The translations under genes and the position numbers were made by a program. This document shows positions 1 through 12,598 of a stretch of DNA of 64,000 nucleotides, piece by piece; position 1 is the stretch's first letter, and each line of letters starts with the position of its first letter. Location of the stretch: contig NW_023503608.1 of NCBI RefSeq assembly GCF_014529535.1, positions 1,860,001-1,924,000 of the forward strand, in the 5' to 3' direction. The notes beneath the pieces are model-generated. The model saw only the letters and a list, made by a program, of their open reading frames with translations, had not been told where the DNA came from and ran no database searches. The stretch comes from Bradysia coprophila (taxonomy: Eukaryota; Arthropoda; Insecta; Diptera; Sciaridae).

Positions 1-1396
1 ATCTTTTCTGTTTTCGTCCTGAGACAAAAAATTCCATCCGTCGGAAAAATCGTAATTTGTATTCTCCGCTAGATGCATGATAGGTCGAATTATTAATTTT
101 ATAACGACGGAGTCACGTCGTGAATCATAAGTCACCATTCATTGCGTTCAGGAAGTCGATACTTGCTCCGCTTTTTTAAAGGGTTCATAAAAGTGGTGAA
201 TTACTCCTTGATTACTCCTTTCTCTCCTTGATTTCATAAATTTTCTCATTAGCCTTCTATAACCCCAGTGGTAGTTGTTTTCAGTGGCAAATATATATTC
301 GGCGATCAGCTGCTTTCATCCGTTAACAGATAGCCGTTAACCGTTATTTACATAAAGAAGCGTGTTAAAATCAAACGACTTGTAAGATCTTTTGTGTTTT
401 AGTATTTTTTATGTCAGACTCGAGTGCATTAACTAGATTTTTATTGATCTTTAAATTCATTCAGAAAGTCCTCTTTAACAAGTGTGAAGTTTTCAGCACG
501 AGCCGGAGAAGAGTTCTACAATCGTGCAAAAGTATTTTATAACACAAGTTAGAAACAAAATTCCGTATTTGCTATGCAAGTTGTTATCTACCTTTAAATA
601 ATTATAAAAACAAGTTCATTTACACATTTTACATATCTAGAGCCTTATAAAGTACTTCTCACTCGATGTCATAATAGTTATTTATGACCTCTAGTGACAT
701 TAGTCTCTAGATGTGTAATAGATCATTTTCATGACCTTGCAAACGTCAGACACTATACCAATATATCTAAAATCTAACCTCAATTCTAGTACGAATCAAA
801 GGAAAATCTAGTTTTTGAATTTTTGTCATTCCCTTTATGGAAAAATTCTTTTAACCGAATATCTAATTTATACAGACGAATCGAAAAAACCCCTATTTTG
901 TAGTCAGTTATTGAGAGTTATTTCTTTGTATGATCGTTCTTACTCTTTCTGGTTGCACTGAAAGATTCTAAAAAGGATTAGGGTGTCGGCATCAAAAAAA
1001 TTTATAATGAAAAAACAATGTGCCCGTCTACTATTAGTAACGTATTGTAAGTACAATAGGCCCAAGTGGATGGCGTCCGTGCGTGTTCGACTGGCTCAAA
1101 CTACTACCTTTAATAATAAAAAAAAATACAGGTACATGCCCGGAGACTGGACAATACGCTGAAATTGCCTATATTGGCACCTTTCAATATGGCCGTATTT
1201 TCTCTAATAGAAATTGTAACACCACCGCAAATTTTAGCATCAAAGTATGCTGTCCCACGCATTTAAGCATCGAATAATGCTATCCCACTATGATACACGG
1301 TCACACTCTTTTACGTGCTTAACTCATAATGTGCAAAATTTACAAACTTTAGATGGCTACTTTATTAGGCTCACGGCGTGTATTATTACACATCTA
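1..1396. other. AT-rich stretch, no gene seen
   Basis: No reading frame with recognisable protein similarity and no RNA gene was seen. If Gad1 extends to the left of the window, as its missing upstream exons imply, this stretch is intronic Gad1 sequence. Confidence 0.4.
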
Positions 1397-1976
1397 GAGG
1401 GATTCTTTTGAAAATCCACCTATCAAAATCGAACCCATTTCGTCTGGGATGGATATATACATGGTTTGAAAGGTCTTTGCCAGTAGACCTCAAAACAGGC
1501 CTCACACAGTCTCGAGCCACACCTGGTTGCTGGTGGAAGATCTCCGAAGTTGGAAAAATAGTGTTTTTTATCCGAAATTTTAGGCCGTTATAAATGATCG
1601 TTCCGGGTAAGAGTGGGCTCGTTGGGAAGCTGAGCTCAAGTACTTTCGGGTCATGCCTAGTTTGATTAGATTCATTGATATATGTTTGCAAAAATTTGCA
1701 AGAAAAATTTTCAAAATCTGTGTGAACTTTAGACAGGTATGTCCTGGTACTGATGACGCTTAATGTGAACCTAAGATGCTAGTCGTAACATACATTGTCT
1801 AAGCTTTTCATTGATACCTCATTTGCAGTGCTGGTGATTGCTGGCGAGTTTTACGAGTAGCGGTTGTACTAACATAAAGTTCTGTTATGTCAGCAATCAC
1901 CAGCACTACAAACGAGGTATCAATCCCAGACGAAATGGGTCCGATTTTGATAGGTGGATTTTCAAAAGAATCCCTC
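1397..1976. mobile_element. Non-autonomous DNA transposon with ~50-bp terminal inverted repeats
   Basis: The left end (1397-1447, starting GAGGGATTCTTTTGAAAATC) is repeated in inverse at the right end (about 1925-1976), so the 580-bp element has terminal inverted repeats of about 50 bp with few mismatches. Inside its right half is a second inverted pair, about 1811-1842 against 1889-1922, built on GATACCTC and CAGCAATCACCAGCACT, which could form a stem of about 30 bp. There is no transposase frame. A related copy, missing its right end, lies at 19411-19799. Family not assigned. Confidence 0.7.
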
Positions 1977-2661
1977 AAAGCTTATTAAAGTACTTTGCAT
2001 TCGATGTCATAAATAACCATTTTTGTTCATTTCCGCATTTACCGACCAGAAGCAAGGTCGGTCATCGTTTAATGGATTTCTTTTCAGATTCTGAACTAAA
2101 GTCTAGAACATTGAATATTAGATAATTCAAAATGGCAGCATAAAACAAAATGGTCGATTTCATTGTGCAACCGTTGAACTTGTCATTTCATGAAGATCTA
2201 TGTATGTTACGATTTTAGAATTCGAAAAGTAATCGAAAAAATCAGAACTAAGTTTTAAACAAATTTTTAATTTTCATACAAAATTGCCCCCCCCCCCCTA
2301 TTACTCATACGTACATCATTTGAAATAAATAAATATCATTATCATCATCATCGTCATTATGCACTTTGACATCAATTATTAATGTTGACCAGAGGTATGT
2401 TCTATACACTCAATAGGTATATTAATATTAACCGATCCCATATAATCACAATGATTAATCATTGTATAAATACTGAGTCGCTGATTCATTTTATTCCCGA
2501 TGTCTACCGTACTCTTCGACAATTACTTATTCGTAATCATTCAGATAACATAACGGCTAGAAATTCTATTTTAAGATGGTTTTATCGCAACGTCAATTAC
2601 GTGTGTGACAAAACGACCATTTTTGTGGTATTTCTCTCTTAATGGGATTGCATATGTATGT
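1977..2661. other. No gene seen; poly-C tract and ATC-rich run
   Basis: Holds a C homopolymer near 2287-2299 and an ATCATC-rich run near 2336-2357. Short frames here show no protein similarity. Confidence 0.4.
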
Positions 2662-2733
2662 GACTCCGTGGCGCAATGGTAGCGCGTCTGACTCCAGATC
2701 AGAAGGTTGCGTGTTCAATTCACGTCGGGGTCA
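2662..2733 (+). tRNA. tRNA-Trp (CCA)
   Basis: A 72-base cloverleaf can be drawn by eye. The acceptor stem GACTCCG pairs with CGGGGTC allowing G-U, the D arm is GCGCAATGGTAGCGC, the anticodon loop is CTCCAGA with anticodon CCA, and the T arm contains GTTCAATTC. The B box is intact. There is no intron. The terminator is weak: AT-rich with a run of four or five T in the next 20 bases. It is on the same strand as Gad1 and about 700 bp upstream of the first visible Gad1 exon, so it probably sits in a Gad1 intron. Confidence 0.93.
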
Positions 2734-3445
2734 ATAATTTTTATTATTATTACGACCACCGAGAGATATTGTTACCTGAATGTTCAAATGCGATGGTAGG
2801 AGCAAATTTCCTCGTTTTTTTAAGAGACTAACTGGATTGTTCAGACTGTTCAGAAGGTAATATGGAATTTTACTTCAGAGGACGAATAACTTTAAATCTT
2901 TCGATCCGTTGATGTTGTAATATATTAATATAGAAGTCACTTAGAAATGCATAAACCCAACGCACTTCAAACATGAGTGGTACTTTAAATAGAGTACTGA
3001 AACGGGACAGTGTAGCAAACAAATTTCTGCCCCACAAAAAAACCTGGAAACATTTACAAAAAAGTGACATGTGTCACTCGAAGCAATTTTGCTTGAAGTG
3101 CGTTGATAAACCGTCTCCTTCGATAAAGTAAATGAAGTACAAAAATAGCACTTGCACATGGGGCAAATGATGGAAATGGTTCATCTTGTGTTAAATTTGC
3201 CTTGAGGTAAAGTTTTGGATCCGTGCAGTAAAGTTAACTATACCTCACGTTTTTGACTAAATGAATTGAATAGAAAAAAAACATGTTACTCTTCTCAATT
3301 TTAGAATTTAATGAAACATCCACCACATGAATTGTTTTAATGTCGACACACATCTGAAGAAAATTGAAATTTATTTTCAGCATCGGAATTTAATTTCCTT
3401 TTCTAACCGTTTCATTAAACAACACCTCTGTCTCTTTCATTTCAG
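2734..3445. other. Gad1 upstream intron, decayed repeat
   Basis: About 2925-3060 resembles a dispersed repeat also seen at 54840-55075 (shared CAACGCACTTCAAACATGAG-like and ACAGTGTA motifs). The stretch ends in the pyrimidine-rich acceptor of the first visible Gad1 exon. Confidence 0.4.
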
Positions 3446-6400
3446 AGCTGATTCAGTTACTTGGAATCCACACAAACTAATGGGTGCTTTACTTCAGTGT
3501 TCAACGATACATTTTAAAGAAGATGTGAGTAATTTACGAAGAAGAACATTTTTAAATCTAACTTGTACAAAGAGTGAAACAAAAATGGTTACACAACAAA
3601 GCTGCTATGTACTAGGTGCTCGAAAAGTCACCTCTCACCATTAACACATTCCATTCCACGAACAAAAACTTTAATTAAATTTTATGAATAGCAAAATAAC
3701 AACTGTGACCGATCAAAACATCTTGTAGCAATATATTATTTTCGTAATATCGTCCGAGGGGAGGAATGTATGCGCGTGTATAATATACGTTTATGAAACA
3801 GAAATGTCTGCATTATTATGAAGGGATGTTTTGACTTACAGGGGAAAAAGAGAGAAGCAAAAAAAACTTTAAAAATCGTTCACATAAGCGGAAAGTTAAT
3901 ATTGGAAAATATTTTTTTTAATTACTCGAATTCGAATGCAGACAATGATTTTGTCGGATTTTATGGATCCAATAAAATGGAAAATTTTAGTCTCACTTTA
4001 ATACGCGGTGCAGAAGTCCGCAAATTTATTTTTAAGTTTAAATCGATTTTCTCGCGAGACATAATACCATAAGATAAAACATTCAAAACATTTCACCGAT
4101 GCCGATGTACAACTAAGTGATTTATAATGTATCTACCTACATATACAACGGTACGCTACGTTTAAGCATCCCCCAGCACTAAAAGTTTCGTGAGAGTTGT
4201 TACAGCTTAATGCAGATGCAATTTAAAGGTTTTTATGGACCACTTTAAATTGGTTACAATGTTGCAAGCTGTTGCCTCAATTTCAGTTCAATTGAGATGT
4301 GATTATGATTGAATCGAATAAAGATATTGGAAGCAGTAACTCTGTCATTAACCATTTGAAATTTAATTTAGAGATATTAAACAATTAAGCAATAAAATTC
4401 ATCCTTTTTTTCTCCGTAGGGCCTTCTAATCAGTTGTAACCAAATGTCAGCTGAATATCTTTTTATGACTGACAAACTCTACGATATCAGCTATGATACT
4501 GGTGATAAAGTAATACAATGTGGACGGCACAACGATATCTTTAAGTTGTGGTTGCAGTGGCGCTCAAAGGGCACCGATGGATTCGGCAAAACCATCGACA
4601 CGCTAATGGATTTGGCGCTGTATCAGGTCCGGCGTATCAAAGCTCAACCGGATAAATTCTATTTGATCATGGAGCCGGAGTGTGTCAACGTTTCGTTCTG
4701 GTATATACCGAAACGGCTAAGAGGTGTCGCCCATTCACCAAGCAAGGAAAGCGAATTGGCTAAGGTGAGTGTCATGTTTGATTATTGAAATGATAGCTTT
4801 CTATTTGATGTGGATCAAGTATGCGTCCAGACACGGCAGAGTAAATGAAACCTGGCAGGGGCATTCAAAAAGGGACCTAAATCCCGTTAAAATCGTTGAC
4901 GCATTCGTTTGGTGCATTTGTATTCAGTAAGCGTTTCACACCAAAATCAAAAGAATACTTACTAATTAAGGATCTCGCTAAATTGGCTACTACTGCCTGG
5001 TTAACTTTACGCCGCCGTGGTACAGAAGCCGTGGGGTAATTTGGCACACGGTCCTAAAACAACGAATTTTTCAACTATATAAAACGCGAACTCTCATGCA
5101 ATTTCTCGATACAAACATTTTGTAAAAGGGAAAATTACTTTGATGACAAGGGTAAGGGATGCGAGATTGTCAAAAATTCATTTTTAAAATGTCAACTTTT
5201 TTGCCTCATGTGCCAAATTACCCGATACCTTACAGAAGAAAAAAATCGTGAGACCTTACGTCTCCAAAACTTTTACATGCAAAAGTTAGGTACTAAAATT
5301 CATTATCGCCCAAAAAATTACATCATTTTCCAATTGAAAAGTTTCTGAATAATAGGATTGACTATAGATGGACAAGGCGATAGCAACGTGAAAGGCACCT
5401 CATTTAAATTTGGCCTTTCATGTCAAGTTTGACAGTAAGAAAATGTAGAATTAGGTCTTTTTTGCGAAGTCATATGTGGCAGTTGCAACAGTAAGTGACC
5501 TAATTGAAATTTGTCTTTGGTTATACTGTCAAACTTAAATTAGGTCTCTTTCGCGCCGCTATATGTAGCAGTAGCTATAGTCATAGTTACTCTAGCTTCA
5601 CATAGCTACGCGAAAGAGACCTAATTCAAATTTTTCTTTTCCTGTTAAGTTTGACATCTGAACAAAAGAAAAATTTCACTTAGGTCTCTTTCGCTTAGCT
5701 TCGTGTACTTACCTACCGTTAACCAGCCTCCTGTTAGGTGTCTATGTATAAGGCTGAAGCACTTATTGAGTTTAGTATTTTACTAAACTGACGCAACGTA
5801 GAGATCTTATGATAACTATTCTCTACAATAAATTGAGATTGGCTCGTTCGGTTAGTGTTTTTTATGTAGGTGGAAGCACGGGGTTTCGGGGGGTTTTGAA
5901 ATTAATTTTCGCTATGTTGCTTACATTGCAATATCAAATATGTCTAAGGTCGTTTAATTTGTGCTAGGTGAAGTCCTTTTTCACTAAGCAATCAGCGTAA
6001 CCTTCGTAAATAAAAAATCTTGAATTTGTCAACAATGTGTGGCAACATGTAAAAAACAAAAATCAAAACCCCCTCAAAACCGGTGGCGATCCACTTGTCA
6101 ACGGACAATACATAAACAAATTCCATCCCCTATAGATGGGGGATTTCATTTATGGGAGATTTAGGATTGAAAATTTATTAATTTACAAAATTGAATAATG
6201 ATCACATATCGGACTACCACAAAATAAATTCTAAATTCCGAATTTTACTGACTGGCCACTTTTCAATATTCCCATTAAAGATTTGCCCAATAATCAAAGG
6301 ACGGATGATGGAATCTGGAACTCTAATGGTTGGCTACCAACCCGACGATCGTCGTCCGAATTTCTTCCGATCAATTATATCTTCAGCTGCCGTTACCCAA

Positions 6401-6454
6401 CAGGACGTTGATTTTATGTTAAACGAAATCGACCGACTCGGACAAGATTTGTAA
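3446..6454 (+). CDS. Gad1: Glutamate decarboxylase, last three exons (5' part outside window)
   Basis: Encodes the C-terminal 198 residues of the PLP enzyme that converts glutamate to GABA in neurons. Exons are 3446-3524, 4420-4764 and 6281-6454. All have canonical acceptors (ttcag, cgtag, aaag) and gtgagt donors, and the phases join cleanly. Exon one carries [11 protein letters not shown], whose lysine forms the Schiff base with PLP. The second carries [13 protein letters not shown] and [19 protein letters not shown]; the third carries [10 protein letters not shown] and [14 protein letters not shown] and ends in ...LGQDL-stop. The match to the fly Gad1 C-terminus is near-continuous, as remembered. 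The upstream exons, including the rest of the catalytic domain, are not in 1-3445, so the preceding intron is over 3.4 kb or the gene starts left of the window. The intron before the last exon is filled with small transposons. Nothing looks broken. Confidence 0.95.
4832..5019. mobile_element. MITE, terminal repeats CACGGCAG...CTGCCGTG type
   Basis: Starts CACGGCAGAGTAAATGAAAC and ends in an inverted match, CTGCCTGG...TTTACGCCGCCGTG. It is 188 bp with no coding capacity and lies in the last Gad1 intron. A second family member with the same ends is at 54652-54800, and the interiors differ. Family unknown. Confidence 0.7.
5034..5223. mobile_element. MITE with GGGTAATTTGGCACA ends
   Basis: Begins GGGTAATTTGGCACACGG and ends TGTGCCAAATTACCC, a perfect inverted pair of about 15 bp, 190 bp apart. 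It lies about 14 bp after the preceding MITE in the same Gad1 intron. A relative is at 19801-19969. Confidence 0.7.
5341..5710. repeat. Cluster of inverted AGGTCTCTTTCGC repeats
   Basis: The motif TTAGGTCTCTTTCGCG and its reverse (CGCGAAAGAGACCTAA) recur here, with the clearest palindrome at about 5538-5640. A TTTGACAGT-like motif also recurs. It looks like one or two nested foldback or MITE copies in the Gad1 intron. Confidence 0.55.
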
Positions 6455-7722
6455 ATTGTAAATAAAAATGTTTAGTTTTTGTCTGGAGTTTGGTTAAATT
6501 AAAATTCAACGAAAATGAGGTAACGATGGATCTGTTCAGTTGATTTTATTTTAGACGAATCGGTTGATTAGGAACAACCAACCCATCTTGACGCATTGTG
6601 CCACAAATCATTTAATCGAATTAGAAAAAAAAATATGAAAAAAAAACACAAAAAAAAACAACCAAGAAAATTTCATTTAGAAGAACATATCAAAGAAAGA
6701 TCTTCTTTATATTTTAAAAGATTAAAAAACAAAAATATTTAATTGAAATTATTATCATAGGAAAATTATATATATTTGTCGTTAATGATGTTGAACAAAG
6801 TATATGCATACGAAAACCTATAAAACAAAGATTATTGAAAATTATTGAAAAATAAAGAAAAGAAAAAGATTTGAAAGAGAAATGGGAAGTTATAGTAATC
6901 GTAAAGGAAAAACTAAATTATAGAAAAACAGAAATCTGCATAGGAAACATATCAGTTGTATGACGATTGACAGCATTTTATTTAGAAAGGAAAAAGGAAG
7001 TGATTTGCAACAAAGAGAAAATGAAAAGTGAAAATATATTTTATAACGCTGCTATGCCGGATTGGTGCTTCATAATATTGATTTTGCTTGGAAAATTTTT
7101 ATTTTGAATTTTTGAAAAAGAAAACCTGAAGGAAGATACAACTGACTAATAAAATCTAACTAAATGAAATGATCATTCTAAAAACCACCGACCGACATAG
7201 CATAAATATAACTAAATAAATAAATTGTAAACAACGGAAATGTTCACCGCTCATAATTTAAATAAACAAGAGAAACAATATATCTAAAACTCAAACGTCT
7301 TACCGCAATTCTATTGATTCAATTAAATTATAAATTTATTAATTGTTACATTATTGATGAAATTGAAAATGAAGAAGGAGGAGGAGAAGAAGAAGAAGAA
7401 AATTTATATTTATTCATGTGTTGAATGTACCTTTCAATTAACAAAAAGAAAAAAGAATGAAATTCAATTAATCCATAGGATAAATATTAAAATTATAAAA
7501 TATAATTGTTACCAGTATGAATGTCATCACTGTTTCTCGTGTATAAAATCTGTGATTATTTTTTCATTGTTATTTCCCCCAGCCACTTTTTTCCAACTTT
7601 ATTTTTATAGGAGTGGGTAAACGTCAACCCTTTTCATTTGGTTTCGACAAGATGTAAAAAAGAATAGAAGTTTGTTCACCAAGGGAAAAATAAGTTGGAA
7701 ATTTCATTCCGAAGGTGGTGTT

Positions 7723-7795
7723 TGTGACCAGAGCGTAGCGAGGGCATCCAGTCACCCGAGGAAAGGAAATTTCTTCCTTTTTTCCCGAGGTCACA
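7723..7795. repeat. Imperfect palindrome with GAGCGTAGCGAGG core motif
   Basis: Ends TGTGACC and GGTCACA are inverted, with internal GGAAATTTCTTCC self-complementarity. The left half holds GAGCGTAGCGAGGG, similar in style to the hairpin loops at 29940-29960. Probably a MITE remnant. Confidence 0.4.
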
Positions 7796-9339
7796 CAACG
7801 TTTTTTCACAACAAAGACGTCCGAAGTTTCAGCTGAGGTAAAAAATTACTATTTTCTCTCCTGCGTTGTGAAAAACTTTTTGACGAAATGGAAGAGAAAA
7901 TAAAAGACATGTATGTTGCCTGACCCGACATTTCTGATATTTAAAAAATATAATTCAGAGACCATTTTAATTTTAATCAGTCTATTCTATGTTCACATCA
8001 CTCAACTCAAGCTCAAAGATTAAATTCGTTTTTTGTCGTACAAAGACAACTTGGTTTTAGTAAAGCAACATATAATTTCTCGTTAGCTGTACTGAGCTTC
8101 ATCTAGCTCTGAACTTTGGAATGTAAACCAGACGTTGTTAACAGAAAATTTGGAATTTTCTTCATTTATGAATTTCCATTAGAATGACAAAGATTATTTT
8201 CTTAATTTGAAAAAACCTGATCAATCTATACTCTAGTACAACCCCTTGTCTTAAATGGAAATCGACATGTCATCTCTGATGACAAACCTTAACTTGTAAA
8301 GAATTTTTACAAAATTATGTCCGAGCACGATCTCCCTGCACTCGTCTTCAAACTGTAATATATCAACAAAAACCTTTGTACATTTGAGATTAAAACTAAA
8401 AACTAAGATGTAGCTAAAACAAAATCGCAAAATAGAAAGATGAAAAACCATAAACAAAACTATGGCATTTAAAGTATAGAGAATACGTTCTGTTCTTAGT
8501 TCTAATTTTTATTTTTAATGAAATTTAGTTTATGATTTTCCAATTATATTAAAGACGATTACTAAAACAAATGTTCCATATACAATGGCAACATTGGGTA
8601 AAATCTATGTGTAGCTTGCAATAAAAAAAAATTGTAGTTTATCTACTTGTAATAATCGTATTATAAAAAAGAACCTAATGATAAGAATAAAGAAATTGAA
8701 TTGAAATTATTTTTATTGTTGATTCTGCTAAAAAAACAAACAAATGAAAATATATTTTTAATGAAAAATCTGTTAAAATATGAAAAAAAGAAAAGAAAAT
8801 ATTTTCGCTAAACAGACCATTTATTTCGCGCGCGTGTGTAGGTTGTATAAGAGATGGATGAGTTTAATAAAAAAAAATACTACAAGTAAAAACTAAACAA
8901 AATGAATTGAACGCTTACCGATACTTTATATTACAAATTATTATATTGAGATCGTCAAACGATGCTAAAGAAACATTATTTTGTAAATAAGTTTTTCCCT
9001 CATTTTTCTTTATGATTTCTCACTCAAAGATTGTTTGTTGTAAATTGCACCGAAAACCCGAACGTACACTAAATAGATAAATCTGTAAAGCACATTTAAT
9101 GCACTCGATTCTCTTTAGTTATTTTAATAATTTTAATTACAGAGCTTCTGTCCAAGTGTTTCTTAACATTCAATTTATTCTCGTCTGATGAAGATGATTC
9201 TATACTGTAACAGTAATTGAAGGAAAACAATTTTATCGTTCGAAAATAATATTTCTAAACTCATCGTCAAATTTCGATGTAAACCCCATCATCTTCTATG
9301 AACTTCGCAAGGTTTCCCTTCATCTGAATCCAGATCTTA

Positions 9340-9610
9340 CCTGATCTAATCTGACCTGAATTTAATAAGTTCAAAAACTTATTTGATCTGATCTGAACTG
9401 AAATTGGAACTGAAAAATTCAATGTAAAATGGAAAAATTTGATTTAGAGAATAAGGTGACCCGAAAACTGCCATGTCGCGTCAGGTCAGAAAAAAACAGA
9501 TGGAATCAGGATTCAAATCAATTCAGGTCAGTTTCGACAAATCAGGTCTCAAGAGATGTCAGATTTCAATTCAGGCTTCAGGTTAACTTGACCTGTGCCA
9601 AGCCTTAAAG
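9340..9610. repeat. Dispersed repeat rich in CCTGA/TCAGG
   Basis: Dense TGATCTGA, GACCTGA and TCAGGT motifs surround a block GTAAAATGGAAAAAT followed by GGTGACCCGAAAACTGCC. The same block order recurs at about 55100-55290, so this is a dispersed repeat family rather than chance low complexity. Confidence 0.55.
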
Positions 9611-10885
9611 AATTGTATTCGAAATTTTAAAAGATTAAAATTGATGTTTCAATACGAAACCTGGAGAAGCTCTGGAATCACTCGAATTAGACTGTATATT
9701 TATTGTATAATTACTAATTCATCAGCCGGCAAAAATGCAATAATAAATTTTGTTGTAAATTTTAACTGAATGTGATCCACAACAAGGAGAACAGCAGTGA
9801 AAATATTCTAATTTTAAGTAAGGAATTCCCGACGCTATTTCCAATTTTGATTGGAGAAATGGACGAGAATCTTTTCGTTTCAAAATGATTCTAATTCATT
9901 CGAATTGATTTCTTCATTCAAATGGAAAAATGTTTCCGGGGAAAAGAAATTATTTGATAAAATATAAAAAAAGACGAACAATGAAGTCACGAAGTCTTCC
10001 TTAAAACAAATGTTAATTATTTGGTAATTCATTCGTATGCCGAAACCATTAAAAATTGTTTTTAGGGTCTGCATTGGAATAGTGTTGTTGATTTAATTTA
10101 AAGAAATGAGCAAAATAGTTGCTAGGAACGTAACAGTCAGTAATAGAGCAGCTTATGAAACCAGAAACGAATTTTAATTATTTTTTTAGCATTGCAGTTT
10201 AACGAACTAATTTTTAAAAGAAGGGAATTGTAAATAACTGAAGAAATAATTGCAATTTTTAGCCATCAAAATGCTAGGCCCTATGAACAAAATATCTGTA
10301 TATTATAAGTTATCGGCGACGAACTGAACTACACAACAAACAAAACAAAAGAAAAATATACCAAAAATTATAGAATTAAATAAAATTAAAATGAAAATTG
10401 TGTATAATTAATGGACATAAAGAAAAAAAAAATGAAAATCCGTATAAATATGCTAGAACAGAACAAAAAAAATAGTTTATTGATGTTTATGTGTTGTTAG
10501 TTCAATGATAAAAAAAACCAAATAAAATGCTGATTTAAATTAGAACCAAAATTTAACTGAGTTTTACTTGCGAACATTTTATAAAATTATAACACTCTTG
10601 GCCTTCCATGAAGATCATGTGCTCTATTCAATAAAGAGTCTCTCCTGCGTCCTATCTTCTTTACCGTGTGATGCTAATGGTTGGACCATTACTGCCCCAT
10701 AAGGACGATAATAAAAACCCACCAACCATGCCACTTGAAAGACAAAAAAAGCATAAAACTCCAAAAATTGAAGATAAAAAAATTGAAAGCACTTCTAAGA
10801 GTAAGAGATTCTCAGAATTTCAATTATCTTCAAAACATAGTTATAAGTTCCGCTAACTTGTGCCATGAACAATTGTTTCTTGCAA

Positions 10886-11131
10886 GTTAGTACATTCGTG
10901 CAATTTCACAATTTTCTTCATTATATACATGACCAACATCGAATAATAAATTTGATGACTAGAACTTATTCTATGCTTGTGAGCGAAATACGATTATAAG
11001 ACTTGAGTTCGACTCTAGTCTTATAATCGTATTTCGCTCACGAGCATATAATTAGGTCTAGTCATCTTTATTATTCGATGTTGGTCATGTATATAATGAA
11101 GAAAATTGTGAAATTGCACGAATGTACTAAC
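10886..11131. mobile_element. 246-bp near-perfect palindrome (MITE-like)
   Basis: The left arm starts GTTAGTACATTCGTGCAATT and the right arm ends in its reverse complement. The arms are about 116 bp with a short loop near 11002-11014 between GATTATAAGACT and AGTCTTATAATC. There are a few mismatches (around 10955-10975 against 11045-11065). It ends 33 bp before the first 5S gene. Confidence 0.8.
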
Positions 11132-11164
11132 AATATAAAAAAAAAATTAAAAAAAATAAAAAAT

Positions 11165-11282
11165 GCCAACGACACGCGGTGTTCCCAAGCGGTCACCCAT
11201 CTAAGTACTAACCGCGCCCAATGATGCTTAACTTCAGTGATCGGACGAGAACTGGTGTATTCATCATGGTATGGCCGTTGCC
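11165..11282 (-). rRNA. 5S rRNA gene, copy 1
   Basis: Reads on the minus strand as GGCAACGGCCATACCATGAT ... CCGCGTGTCGTTGGC, 118 bp. It matches the insect 5S rRNA, with the internal promoter boxes around TTAAGCATCATTGGGC and GATGGGTGACCGC. Transcription would stop in the T-rich (A-rich on +) run directly left of 11165. It forms a head-to-head pair with copy 2. Confidence 0.95.
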
Positions 11283-11672
11283 GAGTTACAACGATTTTAT
11301 TATCAACATAATGTATGGGGTTGTCATACGATTTATTGTGAAAAATATATCCCTCGATGTATACTTTGCACTTTTTCGATTGAGGATAATGCTTCTGTTG
11401 AGAGAAAAATCAGTTTAGAATGAGTTATGACTAACAATTGCCAACTTCAGATAAAACATCTCGAAACTTGATTTTTTTTTATCGCTTTGTTAATACTTTG
11501 TAGCAACAATTCTTTTCGAACCAATCTTCTGTTTGTAAAGAACGCCTAAAAAAAATCCAACTTTAACTTTAATCTACATATAATTAACAAATTAACATAA
11601 GTAAAGGCGTTAAAAAAAGACTGTCAAACGATTATTATGCACAATATATCTACAAAAAATTGGTTTTATTTC

Positions 11673-11790
11673 GGCAACGGCCATACCATGATGAATACAC
11701 CAGTTCTCGTCCGATCACTGAAGTTAAGCATCATTGGGCGCGGTTAGTACTTAGATGGGTGACCGCTTGGGAACACCGCGTGTCGTTGGC
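11673..11790 (+). rRNA. 5S rRNA gene, copy 2
   Basis: Full-length 118-bp copy with consensus sequence, followed at once by ATTTTTTT as terminator. It is tail-to-tail with copy 3 across a 249-bp spacer. Confidence 0.95.
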
Positions 11791-12039
11791 ATTTTTTTTA
11801 TTTTAATTTTTTTTTCTTAATATTTAAGTTTGAATTAAGAGAAAATGTGTCAAACATTTTTACAAAATTCGTCTTACGTGAACCCTCTTCAAGAAATTAG
11901 GAACAAGTTTAACTTTCTTTAAAATTTTCTAAAGCTATAGTTCCCCAAAACCTGATGTTAGTTGGCTATAAGAAGGTTGTCTTCACGCACAATAAAAAAT
12001 GTTCAAAGATTTAGGAAAAATAACAAATAAAAAAAAAAT

Positions 12040-12157
12040 GCCAACGACACGCGGTGTTCCCAAGCGGTCACCCATCTAAGTACTAACCGCGCCCAATGAT
12101 GCTTAACTTCAGTGATCGGACGAGAACTGGTGTATTCATCATGGTATGGCCGTTGCC
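12040..12157 (-). rRNA. 5S rRNA gene, copy 3
   Basis: Full-length consensus copy on the minus strand, with an A-run (T-run on its own strand) just past its 3' end. Its upstream flank has the ACACCAATTTTTTGT motif shared by several copies. Confidence 0.95.
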
Positions 12158-12598
12158 GAAACAACACCAATTTTTTGTAGGTATATTGTGCATCAGTATT
12201 GTTTGACAATCTTCTTTTAGCGCCTTAACTTATGTTGTCGATTAAAATTTTTCTTGTTGGATATTTTTAGGTGTTCATCACCAAAAGGCGTTCGGTACGA
12301 ATTTATGAGATATGAAAACAGTACTCGACATAAATTATTATTTACAAAACGATACAACAAATAGAACCACTGAAATAGACATTAGACATTCTGAATTGAT
12401 TTTGCGCTCAACACAAGTATTATTCGCATGTTTTGTGGTTTACTGACTTTTTGTGAATTTTGCAAACGATCAAGTATGACACACTGAAAATTTGTCGGTT
12501 TTCAAAATTCCGTGAGTGTACATCGAGGAGGTATATTTTTCAAATATTAAAGTTCAACTAGCTTACATAGTATGGTGGTAACAAAATCGTTCTAACTC

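Larger units (their letters stand above)
6455..10885. other. Gad1 3' UTR and AT-rich downstream flank
   Basis: The Gad1 stop is followed almost at once by AATAAA (6461-6466) and by many later AATAAA motifs, so the 3' UTR end cannot be fixed. The rest is A-rich low-complexity DNA with two recognisable repeats, entered separately. No coding exon was recognised. Confidence 0.5.

Noticed and set aside
1386-1691. Frames at 1386-1691 and 19358-19732 with similar protein
   Set aside because: Both fall in the same non-coding transposon family; the shared frame is short and not maintained to the ends.
11221-12209. Frames across 5S genes (for example 11221-11418, 12003-12209, 30495-30722)
   Set aside because: They are translations of 5S rRNA genes and their flanks.
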